Assembly (NCBI GenBank): GCA_004194705.1
Contig: SADC01000205.1
Coordinates: forward strand, 92,749-156,748
From: Ditylenchus dipsaci
Lineage: Eukaryota; Nematoda; Chromadorea; Rhabditida; Anguinidae
Reading direction: 5' to 3'
DNA: 64,000 bases
Every line of letters begins with the position of its first letter. Position 1 is the stretch's first letter. The notes under the pieces are model-generated. The model was not told the DNA's origin. It ran no database searches and saw only the letters and a program-made list of their open reading frames with translations. Both the position numbers and the translations under genes were made by a program. Shown here piece after piece: positions 1 through 10,613 of the stretch.

Positions 1-79
1 TTACCCTTTCTTTGAGTCTCCAGTCTTCTTTTATTCGAGGCTAATTGGGCCCCTTCCTCCTCCGTCAAAAATTTCTGAG

Positions 80-317
80 TACCGTTATTTTTCTTATAAG
101 CGCGCACCTATCTACTTTGAGGACCCATATCTCAGCTCAGAGAAATTTTTCTCCAAAGCTGTTTAATGCATTTTCTTAACTACCACGAGCCCTACCGATT
201 CCACTTCTTAGATTTTGGTTAAGCACCCGAAATTTTCGAGATTGACCCAAAAATTTTCAAATTTTCAGGGGTTTGAAAAATAAGCGCGCCCGCGCGCTTA
301 TTAGAGGAAATACGGTA
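80..317. mobile_element. TACCGTA-ended palindromic MITE
   Basis: The ends are inverted: TACCGTTATTTTTCTTATAA at the left, and TTATTAGAGGAAATACGGTA at the right next to GCGCGC runs. The interior (about 110-290) is recognisably the same sequence as 29815-30015: 'TTGAGGACC..ATCTCAGCT' and 'CACGAGC..TACCGATTC' occur in both in the same order. It has no coding potential and would lie in an intron of the MCFD2-like gene if that gene continues leftward. Superfamily is unknown; no transposase of this type is visible in the window. Confidence 0.6.
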
Positions 318-408
318 TGCTCCTGCAGCCCATGGAAACAACCAGGGCTTTTAGAAGCTTTTTATTTTAAAAGTCCGTAGCTTATCAAAAAAAATTATAA
401 AACCATAC

Positions 409-881
409 CTTGATGAGTTCCACTCCATCCAACCGACTATTCTTGTCCAAATCATGCATGTTGAAGTAGTGGAATTGCAGTTGTTCTGGGGTCATGTTGG
501 CTGTAGGGTCTACTTTTCCCTCTAAAAAGCTATCTTATTAGCTAAAATTTGCCAAAAATATTATTTTCAATATTTGTCAAATTTATACCCAAATGCTCTT
601 TGATATGTCTGAAAAATCAGCCAAAATTATTAATTTTAAACCAAAAACCCAGTAAACCACTAACTCTTGATCCTTGGCCTGTTCTCCTCCGAATTGTTGA
701 GATTGCTGTTGGCCGGCTTGAGGTGGTGGAGGTGTTTGCTGTTGCTGTTGGTGAGCTTGTGCTTGATGGTGTCCCTGCAATTGGTCTCCTTGAGAGCCGG
801 GAAATGATGGGCTCTGATGGGCACTGGCCACTTTAAGTAATATGCAGAAAGTAGTGAGAATTTTAGTGGCGCCGACATAAT
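409..881 (-). CDS. MCFD2-like EF-hand protein, 5' part (partial)
   Basis: MCFD2 is the soluble EF-hand partner of LMAN1/ERGIC-53 in ER-to-Golgi cargo export. Three minus-strand exons can be read. Exon A (about 881-665) encodes a hydrophobic leader ([14 protein letters not shown]) and then a Q/H/P-rich stretch ending AKDQE. Exon B (608-589) is only 20 nt. Exon C (521-409) is 113 nt. Spliced, they give [26 protein letters not shown], then the EF-hand loop [12 protein letters not shown] with acidic residues at 1, 3, 9 and 12. Known MCFD2 proteins carry the same DQEHI..HLEG block, and the phases match (GA|A, G|AG, AAG|). The second EF-hand should lie left of the window. The start is unresolved: the leader frame has a stop upstream with no ATG, while ATGs at 902 and 878 are in another frame, so a further 5' exon or a sequence error is likely. 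Confidence 0.8.
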
Positions 882-1550
882 GCTTTTAAATATTGCCTTC
901 ATAGAGTAGATCTTCGCAAAAAAATTACCTAAAGCAATAAAAGTTAGATTTTAAAGCTAAATTTGGCAAAATCGCACAAATTTATTAGAAAAAATTACAG
1001 ACATAAGTTAAAAGTAACAAGACATCGTGGGGCTCAGGTCCGGCGCTGTGTGAGATTATTAAAGAGTTCCAAAAAAATAATGCAAGCTAAAAAAGAAGCA
1101 AAAAAGTCGGCAAGAAATTTTGACAATTAACTGCTCTGCGACTCGTTACAAATTGTGAGTTGTTACAGTTTTTTTTAAATTAGCGCCTTTTGGTGCTCAC
1201 GCAGAGTACACGACATTTTTCTACCGCGAAATTTCTCGACCGTAATGAACATGCTTATTACTTTGGTAGGGCAGCTGCTACTATTGGTTGATAAGCCCCG
1301 TTTGTGATTATCTAATCACGTTCTGGTCTTTCAAATGTACGCTCTTTTTTCTAAGCCTCACACTTTAAATTCAAATTGTGTGAACAAAAAATTCTTTCGC
1401 GATGGAAGGTTATATTAGAAGTAGCGGCTGCTACGAGGAATCAATGATGGGAAGGTTTCAGCAGACTGCGATCAAAAAACCAGGGATGCAAAGACAGAGC
1501 CTGGTTTTTTGTGGATGGACGTTTCTGCGAGTAAATCGGGGCGGACTCCC

Positions 1551-2210
1551 TTATATGTCCTCCTCCCAAAAGCACCCAAAAACATGTTTTTTTGGTGTTT
1601 TAGCACCTGAAACGCATAGAAAACATGTTTTTAGGTGGCTGTCGACCATTTTAAGAAAAAAACATTTTTAACCAAATTTGGACTTTTGGCCTTGGAGGAC
1701 CAAGGTGAACCAACCTGAAAGGCTATCCAAATATCCTAAAAATACGCAATTACCGTATTTAAGAGTATTTTACTCGTTTTGGTCACTGGAGCTGGGCAAA
1801 AAGAGCCTCTATGTGCATTTTATGATCAAGAGTTCTTCTCGGAATCATGTCTAAAGTAAGTGAATGCACGCATCTTTAACCAACCAACCCCCCTGCGACC
1901 CTTCGGGGGCGCAGGGTTAGACACAAAACACTCGGAAGAGACCTTAATGCATGAAAAATGTATGCATACCAGAGTTTTTCATGCGATAGGCTCCAGTTAA
2001 CAAAAATATGTTCACATTCTAGGTTTTACAACATTTGGGTGCCCTTTCAGGTTGATCTGCCTTGGTGCCCAGAGGCAAAAAGTCGAAATTTGGTCAAAAA
2101 AATTTCTTAAAATGGTCGACCGCCACCTAAAAACATGTTTTCTATGCGTTTCAGTTGCTAAAACACCGAAAAAACATGTTTCTGGGAGCTTTTGGGAGGA
2201 GGACAAATAA
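1551..2210. mobile_element. Foldback element with GCGCAGGGG core
   Basis: The left arm (1551-1735) reads in inverted order at 2025-2210; examples are GTCCTCCTCCCAAAAGC against GCTTTTGGGAGGAGGAC, and CATGTTTTTAGGTGGC against GCCACCTAAAAACATG. Between the arms (about 1785-2008) sits the recurrent palindromic core, whose centre is CCCTTCGGGGGCGCAGGG. The 89-residue plus and 64-residue minus open frames here are just the two arms read in opposite directions. Confidence 0.7.
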
Positions 2211-2236
2211 AGGATTTTAGCCGTAAATTGTTTATA

Positions 2237-2423
2237 CAGTCAACTCCCGATTTAGTGTACACCCTGGGGACCGGCTCCAGGTGTACACTAGATTAAATGT
2301 ACACTAAATCGAGGGCTCAATCTAGTCATTTTAATTAACCGCCGGCCAAAATGATTTAATCCAGGTGTACACTAAACCGAAGTGTACACTATATCCGGTG
2401 TACACTAAATCGGTAGTTGACTG
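2237..2423. mobile_element. pogo/Tigger-like MITE, CAGTCAAC ends
   Basis: Inverted ends CAGTCAACTCCCGATTTAGT / ACTAAATCGGTAGTTGACTG are flanked by TA on both sides. The interior repeats GTGTACACTA about five times in both orientations. The end sequence and TA target site are typical of pogo/Tigger-type Tc1-mariner non-autonomous elements; family assignment is by resemblance only. Confidence 0.65.
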
Positions 2424-2459
2424 TACTTGATGTTTCTGTTATTTGGAACACTTTTTTAG

Positions 2460-2685
2460 GATTGTTACAGGACCTGGTTGCGATGTCGCAGTCACAGCTA
2501 TCATAAACGAAGAGACGCAGTTAGCAACTTCTACAACTATGGTAAATTCTTTAATCAAAACATTTCTTGTGAAATGGTAGCGAATTTTATAAAGCATACC
2601 GGTGAAATATCGCAAGTTCGGTGGTACGATGAGCTACCTAGACTTTCGACGTTACGTAACAACATCCTACCTTCGCTCAAATGAT
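2460..2685 (+). CDS. Two coding-looking exons, gene not recognised
   Basis: Exon 2460-2541 follows a TTTTTTAG acceptor and ends ATG|GTAAAT; it reads IVTGPGCDVAVTAIINEETQ and seven more residues. Exon 2617-2685 follows ATCGCAAG and ends GAT|GTGAGT; it reads FGGTMSYLDFRRYVTTSYLR plus SND. Both junctions are phase 0, so the two exons join in frame across a 75-nt intron. The composition looks coding rather than random. I do not recognise the family. A possible last exon is at 3433-3587, but its phase does not fit directly, so an intermediate exon would be needed. Confidence 0.35.
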
Positions 2686-3037
2686 GTGAGTGAGTGAGCC
2701 AAAGGCAAAAAGATCAAAGGGAGTGACTGATTAAGTGACCGGATTAAACCATCGGATGGTGGATGAAGATTCGAGACCACGTTGCATTCTCCGCGACGGT
2801 CGAGCAATGAAGGTTGCAAAAGATGCGGCGTAGGGCTTCATGAAAAATGTTTTGTTATTTTTTTTATCTACCCGCTCTTTTATTGTGTTGCGTTTTGTTC
2901 CACGTTTTGGGTTTAACCAGCCTAAATAACAACGAATTCGTGTTTCTCGGGTGAAAATACGTCTAGAAAAGTGTTTTGGAGTAAAAAAATTTTTCACCGA
3001 AACTGACCAAAATTCACCAAAGTTCAGGGAATGATAA

Positions 3038-3180
3038 GTTAACCCTCAATTTAACGTCACCCTACGAGTTTTTTGTTCTAAAAATCTCGATTTAACGTCA
3101 GCCCCAATTTAACGTTGTCCTCGATTTAACGTCGCCCTAAGGCTGGTCCCCAGGAGTGACGTTAAATCAAGGGTTGACTG
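3038..3180. mobile_element. pogo/Tigger-like MITE fragment
   Basis: Left end GTTAACCCTCAATTTAACGT and right end ACGTTAAATCAAGGGTTGAC are inverted, and a TTTAACGTC unit is repeated several times between them. The pattern matches the CAGTC/GACTG elements elsewhere in the window, but the left terminal CAGT is missing. Confidence 0.5.
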
Positions 3181-3432
3181 CAGTCAGAAAAAAATGTGGA
3201 TTTTAAAGGGTAAAGAATAAGTTTGGGCACAGATTTACACATTCTAAAGGTGTTTTCACCTATATCCAATTAAAATTGCTCTTAACTAGATCCTCCTCTA
3301 AATCTTTAATTCAATTCGAAAAATTGGAAACTCGTCTATAGAATCTTGCAAAAAAAATCAGCTTGTGACAACACAAATAGAAAAAATCCTGGTGACGAAA
3401 AGTCCATTTAGGTAGACTAAATCATAATTTAG

Positions 3433-3587
3433 CACCACAAAAGAAACAGCTCATTGTCCAATTGCAATACACCAGAAAAGAAGAAATTGTGTTCTGTGGT
3501 AACCCATCCAGTAGATATTCTGCTGCTTTGGCGAACAGCAACGTGTACCAGACCATTGTTTTGCTGGCTCATGCAATGCAAGAATAG
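3433..3587 (+). CDS. Possible terminal exon, gene not recognised
   Basis: After an ATAATTTAG acceptor an open frame reads QKKQLIVQLQYTRKEEIVFC, then GNPSSRYSAALANSNVYQTI and VLLAHAMQE, and stops at TAG 3585-3587. An AATAAA at about 3867 could be the polyadenylation signal. Residue composition is protein-like, with a polar lead-in and alternating hydrophobics. It may be the end of the gene represented by the exons at 2460-2685, although the phases do not join directly. No family recognised. Confidence 0.3.
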
Positions 3588-4701
3588 CGAGAATAGCTGG
3601 TTTTCGTCATTCTTGGCAATTTTATACTTTTTCAACCTTTCCGCTAAAAAATTTCCATCCTAAGTAATGTTGATAAAAAAATTGTTGTTGAATTTGCGGT
3701 GTTTTGCCTGATTTTCAGGGAGTTTTTGTGAGGTGGTTAGTTGGAGGTCTGCTTAGCAATACGTAACGAAAAAACGAAATTTTGTGCAAACCCTTTGCTA
3801 TCGCAGTGACTTTGACTGTGGAGTTTTGAAAAAAGGGACACTTCGTGTAAAAAATATTTTTTGCCAATAAATCTCTGACCTTGTAACATGTTTTTGTTTT
3901 TTATTGACCTGAAGTATACACAAGTATACTACCACAAGTATCCAAATAAGACATCGATATCACCATAATAGATTTAAATGGTGGTATGTTGCTTAGTTGC
4001 GGCTCTTTTCTATGCGGTTGCGGTCAAGATTTGCACTTTAAGCCATATTTCAATAACTCACAAGGGAGGGACCTAGACTGTGACCTATGGGAATTTGATG
4101 AAATTTTTTCCAACATATTTTGTAGAGCGTGTCCAAGTTTCGTGTGAATTTGGCTACCCAGCTCTAAAGGTGTAATAAGTAAAGCAATGACTCTTTTAAA
4201 TTTTCGATAATTCCCATGGCCCATCAGTTAGTTATTAAAAGACCACGGTTTTTACGCGCAGTGCCATGTGCAAAATTTGAATTGGCGGGGGACACTTCTC
4301 TTTCGTCTCAAACTGGGAGTGTTTATAATTAAAGAACATGATACGGGTATCGAGGTGTTTTTAGAAATTCGGAGTGAAATTTGTACTACTTTTTGTGGTC
4401 ATTCAGAGCTGAATAAAAATGGAAAATTTGCCTTATCAACTTTTTCAAATTGATAAGAATTTTTCAATTTTAATAAAGGGTCTCACCAGTTTTATTAATG
4501 AAGGGGGAAACTTTACATACGCATCCTCTATTCTCGAAAGTTCAAGTCCCTCTGGGGATGTTTTAATTTACTTTTTTAGTAAGTTAACTGACTTCTAGAG
4601 CAACCAATTCCAGCACTGCTTTGCCGTCAGCAACTGCCTCAATTTTGCGATTTCGATTCCGATTAGATAAGAAATATTTAGTAATCATGTGCAGAACTAT
4701 A

Positions 4702-5454
4702 CAGGGTGGCGCAACATAAACGCATGAATGAATTTTCGCCATAACTTTTTAAATTTGCGGTACTTTGACGAGATCTTGTTTTTTATTCGAAAGCTGAATG
4801 AATGAGAAATCGAATGACACCAAACTTATTGATTTTCGTGTTTGTTATCACTGTTAAAACATGTTTGATTGAAATTTTATTTTTCTTCTTTTAGCCATGG
4901 TCTACAGTGCTCAAGAGAAGGCAAAGTGCGTCGAAATGTTCATTGAGGAAGGCAAAAGCGTGGCCAATTTTGGCTCGACGAAACGTTTCCTCTTCGTTGG
5001 ATGGGTCGTGGACGTCTACTGCTCCTGCTCCCTTCGCCTGGCCGCCGTATTCGCCTGATTTGACGCCGTGTGACTTCTTCCTGTGGGGGTGGATCAAGAG
5101 CCAAGTCTACACAACACCAATCGCCAGTATGAATGAGCTTCGAGAACAGATTGAGCGCGCTTTCATGAGTCTGCCGCAGGAGATGGTCAACAGAGCAATC
5201 GGAGCCTACGAAACTCGCCTCGAATACTGCCTAGAAGTGAATGGGAAAAGTACAGAACAGGAATATGAGTGAAAATCATTGTTATTTTTGTCCGTTAAAA
5301 TTGGGTGTGTTCAAATAAAGAATTCTTTGCATGTTTGGTGTCATTCGATTTCTCATTCATTCAGCTTTCGAATAAAAAAAGATCTCGTCAGAGTACCGCA
5401 AATTTAAAAATTTATGGCGAAAATTCATTCATGCGTTTATGTTGCGCCACCCTG
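4702..5454. mobile_element. Mariner-like element, internally deleted, TA target site
   Basis: Terminal inverted repeats of about 123 bp (4702-4824 and about 5333-5454) begin CAGGGTGGCGCAACATAAAC and end with its complement. TA flanks both sides (4700-4701 and 5455-5456). The interior keeps the start and the end of a mariner-type transposase but not its middle, so this is a non-autonomous deletion derivative. The long, nearly identical ends suggest fairly recent activity. Confidence 0.9.
4897..5272 (+). pseudogene. Mariner transposase remnant (ends only)
   Basis: The ATG at 4897 opens MVYSAQEKAKCVEMFIEEGK, like the N-terminal helix-turn-helix start of mariner-family transposases. About 35 codons later the frame is lost. 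In the next frame the C-terminal catalytic region appears: WPPYSPDLTPCDFFLWGWIK (about 5040-5099), which holds the family's SPDL(T/N)PCD(F/Y) block, followed by an end reading to TGA 5270-5272. The middle catalytic aspartates are absent, so the protein cannot be active. The join is a deletion of most of the gene plus a frame change. Confidence 0.85.
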
Positions 5455-5599
5455 TATTTACTCAAAACCAAACAAAGCTATTAAAGAGAAACCATATAAC
5501 ATAGTGTCTTTGAGCTGGCTGGTTCGATTTTCACTCGATCTGATCGCTTTCAAACTTTTTCAGTTGGATGTACAATTTTTATTGTTTTGAAAATTTCAG

Positions 5600-6124
5600 A
5601 AGAGCTGAATGAATGTCAGCTTGTGAAACATATGTCTGAACAACCACCTCGTTTCAATTCAGCAGCCACCACTCGCAGAAGACATAACTATACCTTGGAC
5701 TTGAGTAGTCAGGAGGAGCCGACTGTGAGAGGCGGGCACTCTCTTGTTAACTTTGCCAACAACCAAGTCAATAATACTGATAGCAATACTGCTCGACCAA
5801 CTGGATTGGAGCCGAAAGCTTATATTGCGAATAAAGAATCTAAATCTAATCAGCCAACACCTCCTCTTCATTTTCCAATTTTTCTTCATGATCGCTGCAC
5901 CCGCGAGTCAGATTTGGAGCAGTGCACAGGTTCTTTTTCTAATGGTTTGGTGTGTATACTTTTTAACATGTATTCGTTTGTAGAACTCGATACAAGCCTT
6001 TGCAACTGCTGCAGTAGACCAGTACGCGCAGCCGGCTGAGTATCCAGAGTACAACAACTTTAATCAACAGGAGCAGGATGTAATGCTTAATTACCTTGAT
6101 TTAAATTGTAAAAAAGGAAACTAA
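5600..6124 (+). CDS. 3' exons of an unrecognised gene (or short gene from ATG 5632)
   Basis: Following an AAATTTCAG acceptor, one frame is open from 5600 to 5929 and reads a polar, S/T/N-rich sequence containing MSEQPPRFNSAATTRRRHNY and ending LEQCT. It is followed by a donor (ACAG|GTTCTT). Joining to the acceptor GATACAAG at 5996 keeps phase and gives AFATAAVDQYAQPAEYPEYN, then NFNQQEQDVMLNYLDLNCKK, with TAA at 6122-6124. An alternative acceptor at 5983 would end in a different frame at 6039. I see no domain; low complexity suggests a disordered tail. It could start at ATG 5632 if the upstream AG is a trans-splice site. A large foldback begins just downstream. Confidence 0.4.
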
Positions 6125-6416
6125 TGAAACATTTAGAATGGAGCAATATAATATCTGCCTTCTTCTGGCTGAAAAGCGCCTTCTCTTTTTTAAGTCAAAG
6201 AGGTAAGTATCTAAATAATTTTTTCAAAGTGATAACACCATCAGGTAGCCTGCGACTCTAGTTTCTAGCAGCGTATTATTTGTTGCAACATCTTTTCAAA
6301 GTGTAGCACAAAAGCGTTGAAGTATGAAGCAAGTGGAAAAAATAATTTCATTTATACTTTTAACTTTTTGTGCTAAATTTTGCAAGATGTTGCAACAATT
6401 GATACGTCACTCAGAC

Positions 6417-6897
6417 AGTGTTTTCAAAAGTCAAGGTCAAGTTCAAGGTCAAGGTCAAGGTAAAACTTGACTTTAAAACTTCAAGGTCGTTTTTCTCGAT
6501 TTTTAGTAAGGAAAATGGGTCTGAATTTTTTTCCTATCCCCTAAAGTCAAGATTTTGCGGTGAACAAAACGTACTTTTCAGAATAACGATATAAATTTGG
6601 CACGATGAGATATAGCCTAAAGTCAAGGTAAAATCACCTTGATTTTAGCGAAAGTCAAGGTCAAGGTAAAATCAAGGTGATTTACCTTGACTTTAGGCTA
6701 TATCTCATCGTGCAAAAATATATCGTTATTCTGAAAAGTACGTTTTGTTCAGCGCAAAATCTTGACTTTAAGGGATAGGAAAAAAAATTCAGACCCATTT
6801 TCCTTACTAAAAATCGAGAAAAACGACCTTGAAGTTTTAAAGTCAAGTTTTACCTTGACCTTGACCTTGAACTTGACCTTGACTTTTGAAAACACTG
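6417..6897. repeat. Long hairpin with TCAAGG repeats
   Basis: The sequence from 6417 to about 6655 is repeated in inverted order from about 6656 to 6897. The arms begin GTTTTCAAAAGTCAAGGTCA and contain several TCAAGG units. The loop is almost absent, so the transcript would form a ~240-bp duplex. Confidence 0.8.
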
Positions 6898-7344
6898 CAC
6901 TCAGGACTGATAGCGAATTTGGGGGTACGGGAGTAATACCCCTACCCTTTACCCCCTTCATATTCGCTACGACCAAAGTCGCTACGGGTTAAAGGTAGAG
7001 GGTAGAGAAGAAGGGGGTACTGTTACCCCTACCCCATAACCCATAGCGAATATTGCAAGGGTAAGGGTAAGGGGTAATCAAACGACTATTTGCTACGAGG
7101 TAGAGGGTAAAGGTAGGGTAAAGGGTAAGAGGTACAACTATTCGCTACCGATAAGGTAGGGTGGGAGTAAAGGGTAGAACTATTGATTAACAAAATGGAA
7201 GTAGGGAGTAAAGGGTAGAACTATTGATTACCAAGGGGTAAAATCAGGGTGGTCATTGTACAATTCACCCAAACCAAAACTAATCGTTTTTGACAAACAT
7301 GACAACCATCCACGGCAACACCGTCTAATGTAGGGTATAACCCT

Positions 7345-7604
7345 TTATGTAGGGTATAACACCTCCGTCGGAATCTTGCCACCGTTGCGAACATCTCCCT
7401 GCAGATGACCGTCCACCAAGCTTGCAATGTACTGAAATAAAAATATAAAAAAATAGAAGAGAAAGTTAGTCAACCAACCCTGATTCCTTCACGATCAAAT
7501 CGGTAGCGGCGAACGAGCTCATCATCACCCAATTCATCGACCGGATTCCACGCTTCTTGTCGCTCAATTCTCCTCGGAACTCGAATTTGCATGAAGGCAG
7601 CCAT
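7345..7604 (-). pseudogene. PIF/Harbinger transposase N-terminal fragment
   Basis: Exon 7604-7479 starts at ATG and encodes 42 residues ending in DELVRRYRFDREGIR. A 47-nt intron (7478-7432, GT..TTTCAG) follows. Exon 7431-7345 reads YIASLVDGHLQGDVRNGGKI and PTEV and then stops after LYPT. The pattern YRF.(R/K)EGI..I..L......R.G..+PTEV is the N-terminal region of HARBI1-type transposases, just before their LxFLATGS motif. The motif and the whole DDE domain are missing; a small duplication of TAGGGTATAACCCT marks the break. Known family: PIF/Harbinger. Inferred: fragment captured inside a foldback. Confidence 0.7.
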
Positions 7605-8718
7605 TCTAAACGTAAAAATAGTGAAAAGCAGGCACAAAATCCATTAAGAACAACAACAAGAATCAAGGAAAACGAGAGGCAACTCGTTCAAAGCAAGGGA
7701 ACAATGAAACGAATAGAAAAACGAGAATTCGGTCAAAAATGCCGAAATAATACGTTTTTCATGATTTTGAGCAAATAGTAGCTCTAAACAGTCATTTAAA
7801 ACAAAGAAATACAGAAAAAGTTTGAGGGGGTAGAATCTTTAACCACCCCCTGCAAGGGTAGAGATTTTAGGTCAAAAAGTGTACCCCGGGGTAAAGGGTA
7901 GAGTTGGTAGCGAATAGTTGGGGGTAGAACTATTCGCTACCGAGGGGGTAGGGGTAGGGGGTAATACCCTACCCTTTACCCTCTACCCCGTGGTATTCGC
8001 TACCAAAATCAGGGGGTAGGGGTAAAGGGTAATAGGGGGTAGAGACTATTCGCTACCACCCAACTATTCGCTACCATTATTCGCTACGGGTTAATGAAGG
8101 GGTAAGGGTAAAGGGTAGAGGGTAGGGGTATTACTCCCGTACCCCAAATTCGCTATCAGTCCAGAGCTAGAATCGCAGGCAGTTTTTTAATTTTGACAGT
8201 GACATCAAAATGACAGTAACACTTGATTAAATATTCGAGTGTCACTGTCATTATCAGTATCACTGACCAGATTGGAAACACTGATCGCAGGGCTACCAGA
8301 TGGTGTTATCACTTTGAAATTTTTTTAGATACTTGCCTCTTTGACTAAAAGGAAAAAAGAGGGCACTTTTCAATGAAAAGTTTTTACTCAAAAGAAGGCA
8401 CATTTAATCATTAAATATTTAATTCTCGTCCATTTCGAATAAGCAGAAAAAAGCCTATTTATTACTTTAAAAAAAATTACAGCCGAATATGGAGATAAGA
8501 GCATCCCTGATATAAGAGCACCATGGTCCGGTCCCGAGGAAGCTTCGTACTCATTTGATCACAACTCATTTAATCCCACTCATTTGATCCCAACTCATTT
8601 GATTCCAACTTGTTTGATCCCACCTCATTTGATCCAAATTTCGGTACTAGGCTAATTCACTCCCGGTAAATCCATTCCCCGGCAAATTTATCGTCCAGTC
8701 ATTCTACAGGGTGTGTGG

Positions 8719-9406
8719 TCGTTTGAGTTATGGCGTGCAAAAGGGCACAAAGTAACTCAAACGACTTATTATGGACGTTTGAGTTACTTTGTGCCCTTTT
8801 CACAAAGTAACTGAAACGTCTTAAAATTTATTTTTGCGATATTTGTTTGTTTTCGATTTATTTTTCTCTTTCGCTACTCTTTGCAAATGTCTATGTCTTC
8901 TCCAGACGTCTTCTTCCTCGACCGATGAAAATACTGCTGGTCCTGAACCAATCAAACCTATTTCTATGTACTGTTCGGGGATTTTCTGTGCAGAGTTTCG
9001 CAAACTTTTCAGTTCTGATATATTCGCAAACATCTATATGCCAAAAGGTCCCATCCCTGATGAGCAGTGCAGACTGCACTAATTTCACCTGTCAAAATAA
9101 TGTTTGCACTGATTGCCGTGAATTCTACCAAGTTTTTTTAGTTGTTGAAGTTTTTGCGCATCAAGCTCTCGAAGATCAATAAAGAAGGTGTGTCTTCTCG
9201 CCTTTACTTGCCGTCGAACTGATTGCAACTGTTTTCAGGTGGTTCATCGTGTTCATCGAAAAAGAAATCGAAAACAAACAAATATCGCAAAAGTAAATTT
9301 TAAGACGTTTCAGTTACTTTGTGCAAAAGGGCACAAAGTAACTCAAACGTCCATAATAAGTCTTTTGAGTTACTTTGTGCCCTTTTGCACGCCATAACTC
9401 AAACGC
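8719..9406. mobile_element. Foldback with GTTTGAGTTACTTTGTGCCC arms
   Basis: Arms 8719-8840 and 9290-9406 are inverted and each contains about three copies of GTTTGAGTTACTTTGTGCCC, mostly followed by TTTT. The interior (8840-9290) has open frames on both strands: plus TSSSSTDENTAGPEPIKPIS from about 8910, with a cysteine-rich stretch after it; minus 70 residues ending in KNKSKTNKYRKNKF. No family is recognised, so the interior is either unidentified cargo or filler. Confidence 0.7.
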
Positions 9407-9456
9407 CCCTATGCCATTCCACAGTCAGTACTAGGATTTGAAACAGCCTAGTAGCA

Positions 9457-10170
9457 TTAAAGGGGGGGGGTGTATTTCCTTTCCGTATTTGGTCCCGCAT
9501 GGAAATCGTTTTAATTCAAATTACACCACATTTATAGGTTGCAGGTTCGAGTCTCTCTGGGTGTGAACTTTCTTTTTTTCACATTTTTTCAGGGATTGAG
9601 CTTAACTCACACTGAGTGTCAGACTTATAAATACTAATCAATCGATCGTGGACATTTCCAGGATTGCTTGTTTGGTCAAAAATCATATTGAAATTTCATT
9701 TTGAAGTAAAAGAAAGCCAGCCATAAGCCATATGCTTCGATTTATATTGCCTCTAGTTGTTTTATTATTTTTCTTACAGTGATTAGCAATTTTCTATACT
9801 CATGAATGCACTAGGTACTTGACAAAAAAAATTCTATACCGAAAATTTTACTTCGATCATTGGGTTGCTTGCAAAGTTTTATTTACCAATGAAAAGGTAT
9901 GATTGAATAAGGTCCCCTGCCTATGAAGCATCCTTATCCCCCCTCTAGCTTAGATATATATATATGTGGAATCCTTCCTGATAATCTTGCTGCGTTCGCA
10001 AGACAATTAGAATTATTTTGATATCCAACTAGTGAATAAAATGTGAAAAAAAGAAAGTTCACACCCAGAGAGACTCCAACCTGCAACCTATAAATGTGGT
10101 TTAATTTGAATTAAAACGATTTCCATGCGGGACCAGATACGGAAAGGAAATACACCCCCCCCCCCTTTAA
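9457..10170. mobile_element. Foldback carrying tRNA-like B box in both arms
   Basis: The left arm (9457-9600) begins with a G run and TGTATTTCCTTTCCGTAT; the right arm (10035-10170) is its complement and ends in a C run. Each arm contains TTGCAGGTTCGAGTCTC (9539-9555) or its near-complement (about 10070-10085), which resembles a tRNA T-arm/box B with flanking acceptor sequence. The interior 9600-10030 is AT-rich with no coding sequence. Confidence 0.7.
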
Positions 10171-10613
10171 TTTTTTTGTGCTTATTTCATAATCTTTTCG
10201 GGGCAAATCTGTTTTAGGGAGACCATACCACACTGAACACCTAAAATATCCTCGAACTACTTCAAACCACTCTAGAAAACCTCGAACGGCTCTAAAGCAC
10301 CTGGATATTCAGTTGACGAACCGATCTGTTGACTGATCGATGATCTAAGTATAAGTCAACCTGGACCATCCGGAAATTTCCAGATCATAAAAGTTCGAAT
10401 AATTTGGTCTTCTTCTCTTTGTGGGCTCTCTGTTGTTGTTTTCTAGCTTTCGTAAAGGCTGAATCATAAAGACCGAAAATTCATTATTTACTTGACCGTA
10501 GTTTCATACTTATCCGAACACAACCAGAAGAGAAGCATTTTTTATTGATAAAATTGGAGATTTTTTTAACATTTTTAACGAACAGGCAAAAGTGACAAAC
10601 GGAAAACATCATA

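Larger units (their letters stand above)
6157..8401. mobile_element. Foldback element with GGGTAGAGG-type arrays and Harbinger cargo
   Basis: Outer arms 6157-6262 and 8283-8401 are inverted (AAAGTGATAACACCATC against GATGGTGTTATCACTTT; AGTCAAAGAGGTAAGTATCT against its near-complement). Inside lies a perfect-looking hairpin (6417-6897). Then come paired arrays of irregular GGGTA/AGGGTA units (6905-7250 and 7830-8160) whose ends ACTGATAGCGAATTTGGGGG and its complement face each other. The middle (7345-7604) is a transposase fragment. Layout: arm, hairpin, array, cargo, array, arm. Confidence 0.7.

Noticed and set aside
549..836. Plus-strand 95-residue frame
   Set aside because: Shadow of the minus-strand MCFD2-like exons, which have splice signals and family matches.
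6905..8160. Telomeric repeats (GGGTAG, TAGGG)
   Set aside because: Units are irregular (GGGTA, AGGGGTA, AGAGGGTA), occur in both orientations and lie internally; nematode telomeres are usually TTAGGC repeats. The TTAGGC strings near 16917 and 36142 are single, not tandem.
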